Counted from the stretch's first letter, positions 16,810 through 25,189 are shown. The stretch is 64,000 nt of DNA from Geodermatophilaceae bacterium URHB0062 (GCA_000620185.1 JHVO01000008.1:186001-250000), one strand, 5' to 3'. Program-made: numbers and translations. The notes: generated by a model not told the origin, from the letters alone.

Positions 16810-17067
16810 ATGAGCGATCCGCACCAGCCCGCCACCGCGCCCGGCACGGACGAGAGCGACATCGAGCGCCGGGCCGCGCTGGCCGAGGCCCTCGGCAAGG
16901 AGGTGTGGCCCGCCGATCGCGACCAGCTGATCGGCAAGGCGCAGGAGAGCAATGCGCCCGACGGCGTGCTGGCGCAGCTGCGCCGGCTGCCGGAGAGCCG
17001 GCAGTTCACCAACGTCCAGGACGTCGCCCAGGCCCTGGGCCTGGGCACCGAGCAGCGGCGGTTCTGA
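16810..17067 (+). CDS. DUF2795-type small protein
   Basis: An 85-residue hydrophilic protein. The C-terminal two thirds (EVWPADRDQLIGKAQESNAP, then a helix with VLAQLRRLPESRQFTNVQDV) match the DUF2795 pattern of short actinobacterial helical proteins with a central P.DR..L...A...AP motif. The function is unknown. It lies 26 bp behind the Rv2629-like gene, with a GGAGGAG site at 16797-16803, and two bases before the next gene, so it is probably co-transcribed. Confidence 0.75.
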   Translation: MSDPHQPATAPGTDESDIERRAALAEALGKEVWPADRDQLIGKAQESNAPDGVLAQLRRLPESRQFTNVQDVAQALGLGTEQRRF

Positions 17068-17068
17068 C

Positions 17069-17320
17069 ATGCCCTCGATGAAGGATCCCTCGCCCGAGGC
17101 CATCGCCAACGTCACCGAGGACAACGTGAAGACACGGGCCCAGCTCCTGCCGGAGGAGGTCGCCGCCGAGGGTCACCCCGACCCGGAGAAGGGCGGGATC
17201 GACCCGGAGGTGCAGGCAGCGGTCATCCTCGCCGAGTCCGAGGAGCGGACCGTCCACGCCGACCCGGACGACGCTCAAGGCGGGCACCGTCAGTCGTCGG
17301 ACACCGCGGACCTGCCCTGA
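17069..17320 (+). CDS. Small acidic hypothetical protein
   Basis: An 83-residue, Asp/Glu-rich protein with no cysteine and no hydrophobic stretch (EAIANVTEDNVKTRAQLLPE, QAAVILAESEERT). It begins two bases after the DUF2795 stop and ends two bases before the thioesterase start, so it belongs to the same transcript. It looks like a soluble, partly disordered stress-type protein. I do not recognise a family. Confidence 0.65.
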   Translation: MPSMKDPSPEAIANVTEDNVKTRAQLLPEEVAAEGHPDPEKGGIDPEVQAAVILAESEERTVHADPDDAQGGHRQSSDTADLP

Positions 17321-17322
17321 GC

Positions 17323-17724
17323 GTGTCCGGGGTGCATGAGCACGGGGTCCAGCTGCGGTGGTCGGACCCCGACTCCCTCGGCCACGTCAACCACGCGCGG
17401 GCGCTGAGCCTCCTGGAGGACGCCCGCCTGGCCATGGCCGAGCGTGGGTTCGGCGCGCGGCCGAACGTGATCCTGGCCCGCCTCGAGGTCGACTACCTGC
17501 GCCAGCTCCACTACCGCGCCGGTGAGCGGCTGACGGTGCGCAGCTGGATCCCGCGACTGGGCACGAAGGCGTTCACCGTCCGGCAGGAGCTCGTCCAGGA
17601 CGGCGAGGTGGCAATCCGTGCCGACGTCGTCATGGTCGGCTTCGACTACGCCGCGAACAGCACGCGCGCCCTGACCGACGAGGAGCGCGCGCACTGGTCG
17701 CGGTACGCGGAGCCCGCCGGCTGA
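17323..17724 (+). CDS. Acyl-CoA thioesterase, 4HBT hotdog fold
   Basis: A 133-residue single hotdog domain. The N-terminal VQLRWSDPDSLGHVNHARALSLLEDAR contains the D-x-x-G-H-V-N-N-like motif of 4HBT/YbgC thioesterases, with Asp at about 16 as the candidate catalytic residue. LARLEVDYLRQLHYRAGERL matches the long helix-strand region. It hydrolyses an acyl-CoA or related thioester of unknown identity. GTG start. It ends six bases from the convergent dimethylargininase gene. Confidence 0.85.
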   Translation: MSGVHEHGVQLRWSDPDSLGHVNHARALSLLEDARLAMAERGFGARPNVILARLEVDYLRQLHYRAGERLTVRSWIPRLGTKAFTVRQELVQDGEVAIRADVVMVGFDYAANSTRALTDEERAHWSRYAEPAG

Positions 17725-17730
17725 GGCGTC

Positions 17731-18579
17731 TCAGGCGCGGATCTCCATGGTGCAGCACTTGACGCTGCCACCGGCCTTGAGCAGCTCGCTGAGGTCGACA
17801 CCCAGCGGCACGTAGCCGCGCTCGCGCAGCTGCGTGGCCAGGTCGACGGCCGCCGACGGCAGGACGACGTGTCGCCCGTCGGAGACCGCGTTCAGGCCGA
17901 GGACGACGGCGTCGGCCTCCGTGGCGAGGATCGCGTCCGGGAACAGCCGCTGCAGCACGCCGCGGCTGCCGGGGCTGAAGGCCTCCGGGAAGTAGGCGAC
18001 CGTGGAGTCGTCGAGGACGGCGAGCGCAGTGTCCAGGTGGTAGAAGCGCGGATCCACCAGCTGAAGCGAGATGACCGGGACGCCGAACAGCTCCTGCACC
18101 TCGGCGTGCGCGCCGGGGTCGGTGCGGAAGCCGGTGCCGGCCAGGACCATCTCGCCGACGACGAGGAAGTCGCCCTCGCCCTCGTTGACGTGCACCGGCT
18201 CGGTGACGTCCTTCAGGCCCGCGCCGGCCAGCCACGACAGGTAGGCCGGGCCCTCGGCGCGGCGCTCGGCGTGGGTGAAACGGGCGCCCAGGGCGCGGCC
18301 CTCGACGACCAGCCCGCCGTTGGCCGCGAACACCATGTCCGGCAGGCCCGGCTCGGAGGTGATGACCTCGACCTGGTGGCCGAGGTTCAGGTAGGTCTGC
18401 CGGAGCGTCTCCCACTGCCGCAGGGCCAGGTCCCGGTCGACGCCGAGGGTCACGTCCATCCACGGGTTGATCGCGTAGCTGACCTCGAAGTGCTCCGGGC
18501 GGCACATCAGGTAGCGGCGCGGGGTCGCAACGCGCTCGAGCGGCGACGCGGCGCGCGGCGTGGGAAGAACAGCGGTCAC
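17731..18579 (-). CDS. ddaH: Dimethylargininase (DDAH)-type amidinohydrolase
   Basis: A 282-residue pentein-fold enzyme. Visible elements are PDMVFAANGGLVVEGRALGARF (substrate-binding Asp/Asn region), EGEGDFLVVG (catalytic Glu), RFYHLDTALAVLDDSTVAYFPEA (catalytic His) and the C-terminal GGSVKCCTMEIRA with the nucleophilic cysteine. It would hydrolyse methylated arginine, or a related guanidine, to citrulline plus amine. The divergent Lrp/AsnC gene about 155 bp away probably controls it, as is common for arginine-degrading enzymes. Arginine deiminase-like specificity cannot be excluded. Confidence 0.88.
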   Translation of the reverse strand: MTAVLPTPRAASPLERVATPRRYLMCRPEHFEVSYAINPWMDVTLGVDRDLALRQWETLRQTYLNLGHQVEVITSEPGLPDMVFAANGGLVVEGRALGARFTHAERRAEGPAYLSWLAGAGLKDVTEPVHVNEGEGDFLVVGEMVLAGTGFRTDPGAHAEVQELFGVPVISLQLVDPRFYHLDTALAVLDDSTVAYFPEAFSPGSRGVLQRLFPDAILATEADAVVLGLNAVSDGRHVVLPSAAVDLATQLRERGYVPLGVDLSELLKAGGSVKCCTMEIRA

Positions 18580-18666
18580 CAGGGGCTCCTCGCAGAAGAC
18601 GAGGGCGTCGTCGCCCTCCTGGCGCGAACGCTATTCCGAGGGATGTTCACAAACAATCGCTATCCG

Positions 18667-18724
18667 TTGCGTCTCGCCCGCCGGTATGTTGCGTGATCGA
18701 CGGCATGACGACGATTCGTTGCGT
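18667..18724. promoter_or_regulatory. Three TTGCGT repeats in the ddaH-lrp intergenic region
   Basis: TTGCGT occurs at 18667-18672, 18689-18694 and 18719-18724, offsets of 22 and 30 bp, close to whole helical turns. The region separates divergent ddaH and the Lrp/AsnC gene. A phased array is what an Lrp-type octamer would bind, but the repeat is short and chance occurrence is possible. Confidence 0.35.
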
Positions 18725-18733
18725 GGAGGCCCT

Positions 18734-19171
18734 GTGGACGGCGTGGACGGCAAGGTGATCGGCTGCCTGCTGCGCAACGCGCGCGCGACCCTCGCCGAGA
18801 TCGGTGCCGAGGTGGGGCTGTCCGCGCCCGCGGTGAAGCGGCGCATCGACCGGCTGGTGGCCAGCGGCGCGATCCAGGGCTTCACCGCACTGATCGACCC
18901 CGACGTCCTGGGCTGGCAGACCGAGGCCTACGTCGAGATCTACTGCAAGGGCACCGTGTCGCCGAAGGACCTGCGGCGCAGCCTGGAACAGGTGCCGGAG
19001 GTGGTGGGGGCGGTGACCGTGTCCGGTGACGCCGACGCGCTGGTCCACATGCTCGCCTCCGACGTGAAGCAGTTGGAGCGGGCGCTCGAGCGCATCCGCG
19101 ACGAACCCAACGTCGACCACACCCGCAGCGTCATCGTCCTGTCGCGGCTGATCGACCGCCCACGCACCTGA
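18734..19171 (+). CDS. Lrp/AsnC-family transcriptional regulator
   Basis: A 145-residue regulator. The N-terminal helix-turn-helix (KVIGCLLRNARATLAEIGAE then LSAPAVKRRIDRLVASGAIQ, residues 6-45) is followed by a RAM-type ligand domain (VEVVGAVTVSGDADALVHML, about 95-115). GTG 18734 follows GGAGG at 18725-18729. An in-frame ATG at 18686 would add 16 poorly conserved residues. It is divergent from ddaH and probably responds to an amino acid such as arginine or a methylated derivative. That link is inferred from position only. Confidence 0.88.
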   Translation: MDGVDGKVIGCLLRNARATLAEIGAEVGLSAPAVKRRIDRLVASGAIQGFTALIDPDVLGWQTEAYVEIYCKGTVSPKDLRRSLEQVPEVVGAVTVSGDADALVHMLASDVKQLERALERIRDEPNVDHTRSVIVLSRLIDRPRT

Positions 19172-19249
19172 GCAGGGCCGATGACCGCGCGATGTGATCA
19201 TCGCCGCCGTCCTGGGTACGGGCCCGGGCCGGACCCGAGAGGAGAGGTC

Positions 19250-19678
19250 ATGCCCAAGACCAGCAAGAGCGGGGCGGCGAAGCCGTCGGAGCTGCCGAGC
19301 ACCCTGCGGCGCTCACCGAAGAAGGCGCAGCGCACCTTTGCGAAGGCGCACGACTCCGCGGCCGGCGAGTACGGCGACGAGAAGCGCGCCAACCAGGTCG
19401 CCTGGGCCGCGGTCAAGCACAGCTTCGAGAAGGTCGGCGACCACTGGGAGAAGAAGGCCGGCGGCAAGAAGGGCCCGTCCGACGCGCAGGCCGCCGGCGG
19501 GAGGAACACGAACCGGAAGACCGCGGGTGGGGTCGACGCCAACGCGACCAAGGAGCACCTGCTCAGGCTCGCGAAGAAGCTGGGCGTGACCGGGCGCTCC
19601 ACGATGAAGAAGAAGCAGTTGGTCGATGCGATCCAGAAGGCGAACACCAAGAAGACCGCGGACGCCCGCAAGAAGTGA
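19250..19678 (+). CDS. ChaB-like protein with lysine-rich C-terminal domain
   Basis: A 142-residue very basic protein. Residues 11-70 (ELPSTLRRSPKKAQRTFAKA, AANQVAWAAVKHSFEKVGDHW-like segment) match the ChaB fold: P-x-x-x-x-x-SP-KKAQ-x-F and the VAW.AVK..... motif. The C-terminus (TKEHLLRLAKKLGVTGRSTM, KKKQLVDAIQKAN) resembles a Rho-N/SAP-like helical nucleic-acid-binding module. ChaB proteins are linked to cation regulation or stress, but the biochemical role is unclear. An AGGAGAGG site precedes the ATG. Confidence 0.8.
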   Translation: MPKTSKSGAAKPSELPSTLRRSPKKAQRTFAKAHDSAAGEYGDEKRANQVAWAAVKHSFEKVGDHWEKKAGGKKGPSDAQAAGGRNTNRKTAGGVDANATKEHLLRLAKKLGVTGRSTMKKKQLVDAIQKANTKKTADARKK

Positions 19679-19683
19679 CCGCT

Positions 19684-21000
19684 TCACGGCGGATCAGGCG
19701 GGATGAGGATCAGCTCGGTCTGCCGGCCGCCGAGGTACCGCACGCCGTCGGCGGTGAGCGCGATGCCCTCCTCCAGCGCCATGCGGACGCACTGCCCGTC
19801 CCACTCCGGCACCAGCACGCGCACCGCGAGCTCCAGGGCGTAGGCGGTGTCGGGGTGCACCGGGTAATCGCCCGCCCCCGGCACGCCGCCCTGCTCGTCC
19901 CACCGTCCGATGGCCGGCCCCGCCCCGTGGCCGTGCACGCCCAGCGGGTGGGAGTAGACGTCGGCGTCGATGCCCTCGGCGGACGCCGCGGCGCGGGCCG
20001 CGGCCAGGACCTCGTTGCCCGTGCGCCCGACCGTGAGCGCCCCGGTGGTCAGGTCCTGCATCCGGTTGCCCGTGCGCAGCGCCGCCTCGAGGCCGTCGGG
20101 CGGTTCGGTCTCGCCGTCCCGGAGCACGTACGCGTTGCGCTGGGTGTCGGTCCGCAGGCCCAGGCTGGTCAGCCCCATGTCGCAGTGCACCAGGTCACCG
20201 GGCTCGATGACGGCGTCGTAGGGGACAGCCGGCAGCCGGGTGCCGCGCTCGGCGACGAGGGGGACGCCGGCGCGCTGCAGCCCGACGCTCGGGTGGAACC
20301 ACGGCTCGACGCGCAGGTCGTGCAGGCGCTGGCGGAGCCACCAGGCCACGTCGAGCGCCGTCGTCGTCCCGACGGTGATGACGGCGGGGGAGAAGGCCTC
20401 GGCGATGACCTCGTGCGCCAGCCGGTTGAGGGCGTGCAGGGCCGCGATCTCCTCGGGCAGGCGGGTCTCCAGCCAGCCGACCACGAGGTCCTCGGCCGGC
20501 ACCAGGCGCTCGGCGTAGGGGCCGAGCGCCTCGGTGAGCAGCCCGTGCTCGGTGTGCGAGAGACCGTCGGCGAGGGCGAAGGACACCGAGACGTCGATGC
20601 CGATCCGGCGAGGGTCGGCCTGCTCGACGATCCGGCGGACAGCCGCCCACTGCGACTGCTCCGCGGGCAGCACCGGCTCCTCGTCGGGGGACCACGCGGG
20701 CAGGAACTGACCGACAGCGTACGGCGAGACCGCCGCGGCGGTGACGCCGTCGTCGCTGCGGTGGAGCACGAGGATCGTGCGCCGCCGGGCGGACAGCCAG
20801 GTCGCCGGCAGGAGCGTGGCGAGCACGGGGTCCTCGGCGTACTCGCGGCCGATGACGATCCACAGGTCGATGCCGGAGCGGTCCATGAGGTCCGGCAGCA
20901 GGTCCAGGAGGCGCTGGGTCAGCCATCGGTCGCGGATGTCGGCCTGATCGCGCAACGGCAGCGGGACCGTGTCCGTGGGATCCGGCGTGACGTGCGGCAT
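19684..21000 (-). CDS. M24-family metallopeptidase (Xaa-Pro peptidase-like)
   Basis: A 438-residue pita-bread-fold protein with a creatinase-like N-terminal domain (about 20-190) and an M24 domain. Metal-ligand candidates are the aspartates in GDLVHCDMGLTSLGLRTDTQ, the histidine in SHPLGVHGHGAGPAIG, Glu in YALELAVRVL, and the C-terminal Glu in MALEEGIALTADGV. It would cleave X-Pro peptides or a related amide. It is convergent with the ChaB gene (5 bp apart), and no operon partner is evident. Confidence 0.82.
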   Translation of the reverse strand: MPHVTPDPTDTVPLPLRDQADIRDRWLTQRLLDLLPDLMDRSGIDLWIVIGREYAEDPVLATLLPATWLSARRRTILVLHRSDDGVTAAAVSPYAVGQFLPAWSPDEEPVLPAEQSQWAAVRRIVEQADPRRIGIDVSVSFALADGLSHTEHGLLTEALGPYAERLVPAEDLVVGWLETRLPEEIAALHALNRLAHEVIAEAFSPAVITVGTTTALDVAWWLRQRLHDLRVEPWFHPSVGLQRAGVPLVAERGTRLPAVPYDAVIEPGDLVHCDMGLTSLGLRTDTQRNAYVLRDGETEPPDGLEAALRTGNRMQDLTTGALTVGRTGNEVLAAARAAASAEGIDADVYSHPLGVHGHGAGPAIGRWDEQGGVPGAGDYPVHPDTAYALELAVRVLVPEWDGQCVRMALEEGIALTADGVRYLGGRQTELILIPPDPP

Positions 21001-21070
21001 GCGGACAAGGGAAGCAGAGAACCGCCCGGCTCACCGGTCGAAGCAAACCCCGGTGCAGGGAGGCCGTGCG

Positions 21071-22273
21071 TCAGGCGACGTCGCAGGCCGGGGGAAGCGG
21101 CACGGCGAGGGAGACGTCCGACGGCGGCCGGACAGCGGGGGCCCACGGGGCGGAGACGCGGTCGCGGCCGGCCTGCTTGGCCTCGTACATGGCGGCGTCG
21201 GCGCGGTCGATCAGCCGCCACAGGGCTGCGGTCGCATCCTCGCCGTCGGCCGGGCGGGTGAGCGCGACACCGATGGAGGCGGTCACCGCGTGCCCGTCGG
21301 CGGCGTGGCACCCGGCCACGGCCGCCCGGAGGCGTTCGGCCAGCCGGCTCGCCTCGCCGGGGTCGCCGACCAGACCGAGGACGACGATCTCCTCGCCGCC
21401 GGTGCGGGCGAGCACGTCGGCCGGCCGGACGGTGGTCGCCAGCGACTGCGCCACCGCGTGCAGGACGGCGTCGCCGGCCGCGTGTCCGTGGGCGTCGTTC
21501 AGCCGTTTGAAGTGGTCGAGGTCGAGCACCATCGCCGCCACGCGGGTGCCGTCACGACGGGCCTGCCGCCAGACGCGCGCGGCCTGCTCGACCAGGAAGC
21601 GGCGGTTGTAGAGCCCGGTCAGCGGATCGAGGTGGGACAGCGTCTGGGTGGCGACCAGCAGCCGTTGCACGCGGCGGCGGAGGACGTAGATGCCCAGCGC
21701 CCCCGCATTCAGCGTTCCGGCGCTGATGCCCACCTGCAGGGCGACGGCGACCCCGCTGTCGTAGCTGGGCCACAGCGCGACCACGCAGACGAGCGTCGTG
21801 ACCACCATGTTCGTCGCCAGCTCCCAGGGCCCCAGGAACCAGGCGGCAACGAAGGAGGGGAACAGCAGCAGGAGCGGGGTCGCGTAGCGCACCGGGTCCT
21901 CGATGCTGAGGACGAGCACGAGGTAGATGAGGTCGCCGAGCAGCACCAGCCCGAACGTGTGCCAGCGGCCGGCCCGTTTCCGGACGACCAGCGGCACCGC
22001 CGCGGCCATGCACAGCGCCATCGTCGAGCCGTACACCCAGTGCGAGGCTCCCTCACGGAGAACGCCGTCGAGGAACAGGTTGGCCATACCCATGAGTCCG
22101 CCCATGAACAGCAGGGCGGCGAGCGTGAGGGCCGCGACGCGGTGCTCCGGTCCGCGTGCGCCTGCCGCGGCGCCCCGCGCGCGGACGGCGCCGTCCAGGG
22201 CCGAGGACCACGCACGGATCACGGGTGCAGGATGCCTGAGAACCGGAGACCCGCGAAGAGTTGTGCACATCAT
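21071..22273 (-). CDS. Membrane diguanylate cyclase (GGEEI variant)
   Basis: A 400-residue protein with about six N-terminal transmembrane helices (about 48-190) and a C-terminal GGDEF domain (about 215-375). LDPLTGLYNRRFL marks the domain start. The active-site loop reads ARTGGEEIVVLG. GGEEF is an active variant, and here the last residue is Ile. An inhibitory I-site RPAD lies five residues upstream, so product feedback is expected. It synthesises cyclic di-GMP. The membrane part has no known ligand-binding family that I recognise. The Tad locus is about 6 kb away but is not obviously linked. Confidence 0.85.
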   Translation of the reverse strand: MMCTTLRGSPVLRHPAPVIRAWSSALDGAVRARGAAAGARGPEHRVAALTLAALLFMGGLMGMANLFLDGVLREGASHWVYGSTMALCMAAAVPLVVRKRAGRWHTFGLVLLGDLIYLVLVLSIEDPVRYATPLLLLFPSFVAAWFLGPWELATNMVVTTLVCVVALWPSYDSGVAVALQVGISAGTLNAGALGIYVLRRRVQRLLVATQTLSHLDPLTGLYNRRFLVEQAARVWRQARRDGTRVAAMVLDLDHFKRLNDAHGHAAGDAVLHAVAQSLATTVRPADVLARTGGEEIVVLGLVGDPGEASRLAERLRAAVAGCHAADGHAVTASIGVALTRPADGEDATAALWRLIDRADAAMYEAKQAGRDRVSAPWAPAVRPPSDVSLAVPLPPACDVA

Positions 22274-22501
22274 TATCGAATCGTGACCATCGGCTGACCA
22301 ACCGTCACCGCCTGTGGTCCGGGTCCCGGCGTGGCCACGGGCAGCCAGCGGCCGGACGCCGACGCCGAAGGAGATGACCGCCTTCCATGCCCGGCACGAC
22401 CAGGTGATGATCGACTACTGAGCGACCGCGGGCCGACGGTGGAAGGCTGGTGCCACACGCCCGCCCGTGCGGGGCCGTCCGATCGCACCGAGGAGGCCGC
22501 C

Positions 22502-22687
22502 TTGGCCGGAGGACCCTGGTTCTTCTGTCTCAAGCACCACACCGTCGAGGACCGGGACGGGTGCGCCGAGCGGCATCGGCTCGGCCCGTACGAGACGCGC
22601 GAGGAGGCCGAGCACGCCCTCCAGTCGGTGGCCGAGCGCGAGCAGAAGCTGACCGCCGAGGACCGTGCCTGGCAGGACGGCGACTGA
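22502..22687 (+). CDS. Small conserved actinobacterial protein (WFFCLKHHTVE type)
   Basis: A 61-residue soluble protein: WFFCLKHHTVEDRDGCAERH, then RLGPYETREEAEHALQSVAE. I recognise it as a short SPOR-like actinobacterial family with conserved Cys, Lys-His-His, a second Cys and the LGPY motif. Cys and His spacing could bind metal, but this is untested. The TTG start at 22502 has AGGAGG at 22491-22496. An upstream ATG would add about 57 residues of GC-rich, unlikely sequence. The function is unknown. Confidence 0.7.
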   Translation: MAGGPWFFCLKHHTVEDRDGCAERHRLGPYETREEAEHALQSVAEREQKLTAEDRAWQDGD

Positions 22688-22738
22688 CCTTCCCGGCCTG
22701 CCGAGCGGGGGACCGGGCGCCTTGGGCATGATCGGGGC

Positions 22739-23434
22739 GTGACGGACGGGCGTGCGGTCGAGGAACTGGTCGTCGGGGTGCTGGGCGGCACGGGTCCGCA
22801 GGGACGCGGGCTCGCGGTCCGGCTGGCCGCTGCGGGGCAGCGGATCCTGCTCGGCTCGCGGGACGCCGACCGCGCCGCCGAGGTGGCCGCGGAGGTCTGC
22901 GGGCGGGCGACCAGCGCCGCCGCCGGCGGCGAGGTCTCGGTGCAGGGCGGCTCGAACGTGGACGTCGCCGGCGCGGCCGACCTGGTCATCGTCGCCGTCC
23001 CGTACGCCGGGCACGCAGCCACGTTGGCCGACCTCGCCACCCCGCTGGCGGGCAAGATCGTCGTCGACTGCGTCGTCCCCATGGGGTTCGACGAGCTCGG
23101 CGCCTACGTGCTGGACGTCGAGGAGGGCAGCGTGGCCCAGCAGGCCGCGGCGATGCTCCCCGACAGCCGCGTCGTCGGGGCGTTCCACCACCTGTCGGCG
23201 GTGCTGCTGGAGGACCTCTCCCGGCCCACCCTGGACGGCGACGTCATGGTCGTCGGCGACGACCGCGAGGCGATGGACACGGTGCAGGCGCTGGCCGGAC
23301 GGCTGCCGGGCATGCGCGGCATCTACGCGGGCCGGCTGCGCAACGCCCGCCAGGTCGAGGCGCTGACCATCAACCTCGTGTCGGTGAACCGCCGGTACAA
23401 GGTGCACGCCGGCATCCGGATCACCGACGTCTGA
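22739..23434 (+). CDS. npdG: F420-dependent NADP reductase (NPDG/Fno)
   Basis: A 231-residue Rossmann protein. VGVLGGTGPQGRGLAVRLAA (about 11-30) is the NADP-binding loop. LGSRDADRA provides the 2'-phosphate-binding Ser-Arg. VPYAGHAATL and VVDCVVPMGF are typical of the F420:NADP oxidoreductase family, and HHLSAVLLEDL resembles the F420-side helix. It passes hydride between NADPH and cofactor F420, supplying reduced F420 to enzymes such as the LLM oxidoreductase at 54779. GTG start. It is followed after 10 bp by a metal-receptor gene. Confidence 0.9.
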   Translation: MTDGRAVEELVVGVLGGTGPQGRGLAVRLAAAGQRILLGSRDADRAAEVAAEVCGRATSAAAGGEVSVQGGSNVDVAGAADLVIVAVPYAGHAATLADLATPLAGKIVVDCVVPMGFDELGAYVLDVEEGSVAQQAAAMLPDSRVVGAFHHLSAVLLEDLSRPTLDGDVMVVGDDREAMDTVQALAGRLPGMRGIYAGRLRNARQVEALTINLVSVNRRYKVHAGIRITDV

Positions 23435-23444
23435 CCAGGATCCC

Positions 23445-24203
23445 GTGATCCCGTTCGACGACCGGGGGACCCCGTTCGAGGGCGAACGGCCGCGGCGCGT
23501 CGTCAGTCTCGTCCCCTCGCTGACCGAGGCGATCGCCGCGACCGACATCAGCGTGCTCGCCGGGGCCACCGACTGGTGCACCCATCCCGCCGAGCTGCCG
23601 GTGCCCCGCGTCGGCGGGACGAAGTGGCCCGATCTCGACCGCGTGCTGTCGCTGGGGCCCGACCTCGTGGTCGCCAACGCCGAGGAGAACCGGGACGAGG
23701 ACGTCGCGGCACTGCGCGCCGCCGGGATCCCGGTGTGGATGACCGCTCCCGCGACGGTCGACGAGGCGCTCGACTCGCTCGGGCGGCTGTGCGCCGTGCT
23801 GGGGAACCCGGCCCCGGACTGGCTGCGGAACGCGCGCGCCGCGTGGGCGGCGCCCCCGCAGGTGGGTCCGCTGCGGGCCGTCGTCCCCGTGTGGCGCCGG
23901 CCGTGGATGGTGCTGGGCCGCGACACGTTCGCCGGCGACGTGCTGCGCCGGCTCGGCGTGGAGAACGTCTTCGCGGGCTCGGCCGACCGGTATCCGCGGC
24001 TGGACAAGGACGTCCCGGCCACGGTGGAGGCCGACCTCGTCGTCCTCCCCGACGAGCCCTACGCCTTCACCCGGGACGACGGCCCGGAGGCGTGGCCACG
24101 GGCGCGTCCGGTGTTCGTGAGCGGCCGGCACCTCACCTGGTACGGGCCTTCGCTCACCGAGGCGCCCGCCCTGCTCACCGCGCAGCTGACGGGCCGGTAC
24201 TGA
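23445..24203 (+). CDS. Helical-backbone metal-receptor protein (BtuF-like), no signal peptide
   Basis: A 252-residue class III periplasmic-binding-protein fold: RRVVSLVPSLTEAIAA, GATDWCTHPAEL, LDRVLSLGPDLVVANAEENR, and a C-terminal Trp/His-containing segment FVSGRHLTWYGPSLTEAP. BtuF relatives bind cobalamin or corrinoids for an ABC importer. Here no N-terminal signal or lipobox exists and no permease is adjacent. The protein is therefore probably cytoplasmic, and its ligand is uncertain. GTG start at 23445. Confidence 0.75.
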   Translation: MIPFDDRGTPFEGERPRRVVSLVPSLTEAIAATDISVLAGATDWCTHPAELPVPRVGGTKWPDLDRVLSLGPDLVVANAEENRDEDVAALRAAGIPVWMTAPATVDEALDSLGRLCAVLGNPAPDWLRNARAAWAAPPQVGPLRAVVPVWRRPWMVLGRDTFAGDVLRRLGVENVFAGSADRYPRLDKDVPATVEADLVVLPDEPYAFTRDDGPEAWPRARPVFVSGRHLTWYGPSLTEAPALLTAQLTGRY

Positions 24204-24239
24204 CCGTCCACCGCCCCCGCGCGGTGCCACACTCGGACC

Positions 24240-24653
24240 GTGGTGCTCGCCGACGCGGTCGCCGTCCTGCACGGCGCCGCCGTCGCCTTCATGGTGTGCG
24301 GCTCGCTGCTCGCGCTGCGGTGGCCGCGGCTGCTGTGGCTGCACGTGCCGGTGGCCCTGGCCATCCTCGGCATCCGCCTCACCGGGTCGGACTGCCCGCT
24401 GACCACGCTGGAGCTGTGGCTGCGCGAGCGTGCCGGCCTGCCCGGCTACAGCGGCGGCTTCATCGGGCACCACCTCGCCGAGCCACTCGGCTTCCCGATC
24501 CGTGCGGCGTCCACCCAGATCGGCATCGTCCTCATCGCCGTCCTGCCCAACCTCGTCGGGTATGGGCTGCTCGTGACGAGGCGCCGCCGGGAGACGACGG
24601 CCCGCGGGTCGGGTCCGCCGCCGGTCGCTAGCAACACGATCGGGTCGTCCTGA
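24240..24653 (+). CDS. DUF2784-family membrane protein
   Basis: A 137-residue protein with three or four hydrophobic helices (AVAVLHGAAVAFMVCGSLLAL, LLWLHVPVALAILGI, IGIVLIAVLPNLVGYGLL). It has the DUF2784 core SDCPLTTLELWLRERAGLPG and the GFIGHHL stretch. The family has no assigned role. GTG start. It is followed by another small membrane protein gene 69 bp downstream. Confidence 0.75.
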   Translation: MVLADAVAVLHGAAVAFMVCGSLLALRWPRLLWLHVPVALAILGIRLTGSDCPLTTLELWLRERAGLPGYSGGFIGHHLAEPLGFPIRAASTQIGIVLIAVLPNLVGYGLLVTRRRRETTARGSGPPPVASNTIGSS

Positions 24654-24722
24654 GGCAGGGGCCGCGCGTACGGCAGCGGTGCGCTGCCGTACCGCAGGTC
24701 GGCGAGTCGAGGGAGATGTCCC

Positions 24723-25121
24723 ATGGTCGTGCCCGCCGTCGTGCTGCTGCCCTGCAGCGCCGTGCTTCTCGTGGGAGGAGCAGCGGAGGTGCGGGACACC
24801 GTGCGGTCGCGCCGGGCGCCCGCCGTGGTGCCGTCGGGCGGCACCGACGGCACCGAGCGAGCGGCCGCGGATGTCGGCCGCTGGCCGATGCTCGCCTGGT
24901 TCGGCCTGGCCGCGTTCGCGGTCCTCGCCACGGCTGCCGTCGCGAACCGGGAGCCGGACATCGACGACCTCACGCTCGTCGTCCTGTTGCTCGGGTTCGC
25001 CGGCGACCGCGCCTACTACCTCGTGCGCCGCCGGCCCACCGGTGAGGGAGCCGCCGCGGGGGTGGAGGCCCTGGCGCTGGTCGTCGGCGCCGTCGGACTG
25101 CTGGTCGGCCTCACGATCTGA
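24723..25121 (+). CDS. Small membrane protein, unknown
   Basis: A 132-residue protein with a hydrophobic N-terminus (VVPAVVLLPCSAVLLVGGAA), a charged loop, two central helices (MLAWFGLAAFAVLATAAVAN, LVVLLLGFAGDRAYYLV) and a C-terminal helix. I do not recognise a family. It is convergent with panB, and a long inverted repeat lies in the gap. Confidence 0.6.
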   Translation: MVVPAVVLLPCSAVLLVGGAAEVRDTVRSRRAPAVVPSGGTDGTERAAADVGRWPMLAWFGLAAFAVLATAAVANREPDIDDLTLVVLLLGFAGDRAYYLVRRRPTGEGAAAGVEALALVVGAVGLLVGLTI

Positions 25122-25125
25122 CGTT

Positions 25126-25189
25126 TTGCGGGTGTTGTTCCGGCTTTGGCAGTGCTGCAGCACCCGCAATCCTCGAACAACACCCGCAA
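25126..25189. terminator. 15-bp inverted repeat between convergent genes
   Basis: TTGCGGGTGTTGTTC (25126-25140) pairs perfectly with GAACAACACCCGCAA (25175-25189). Within the loop, CACCCGCAA (25161-25169) offers the left arm an alternative 9-bp pairing. Lying between a plus gene ending at 25121 and panB ending at 25204, it suits a bidirectional terminator or an intergenic palindromic repeat. Confidence 0.7.
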
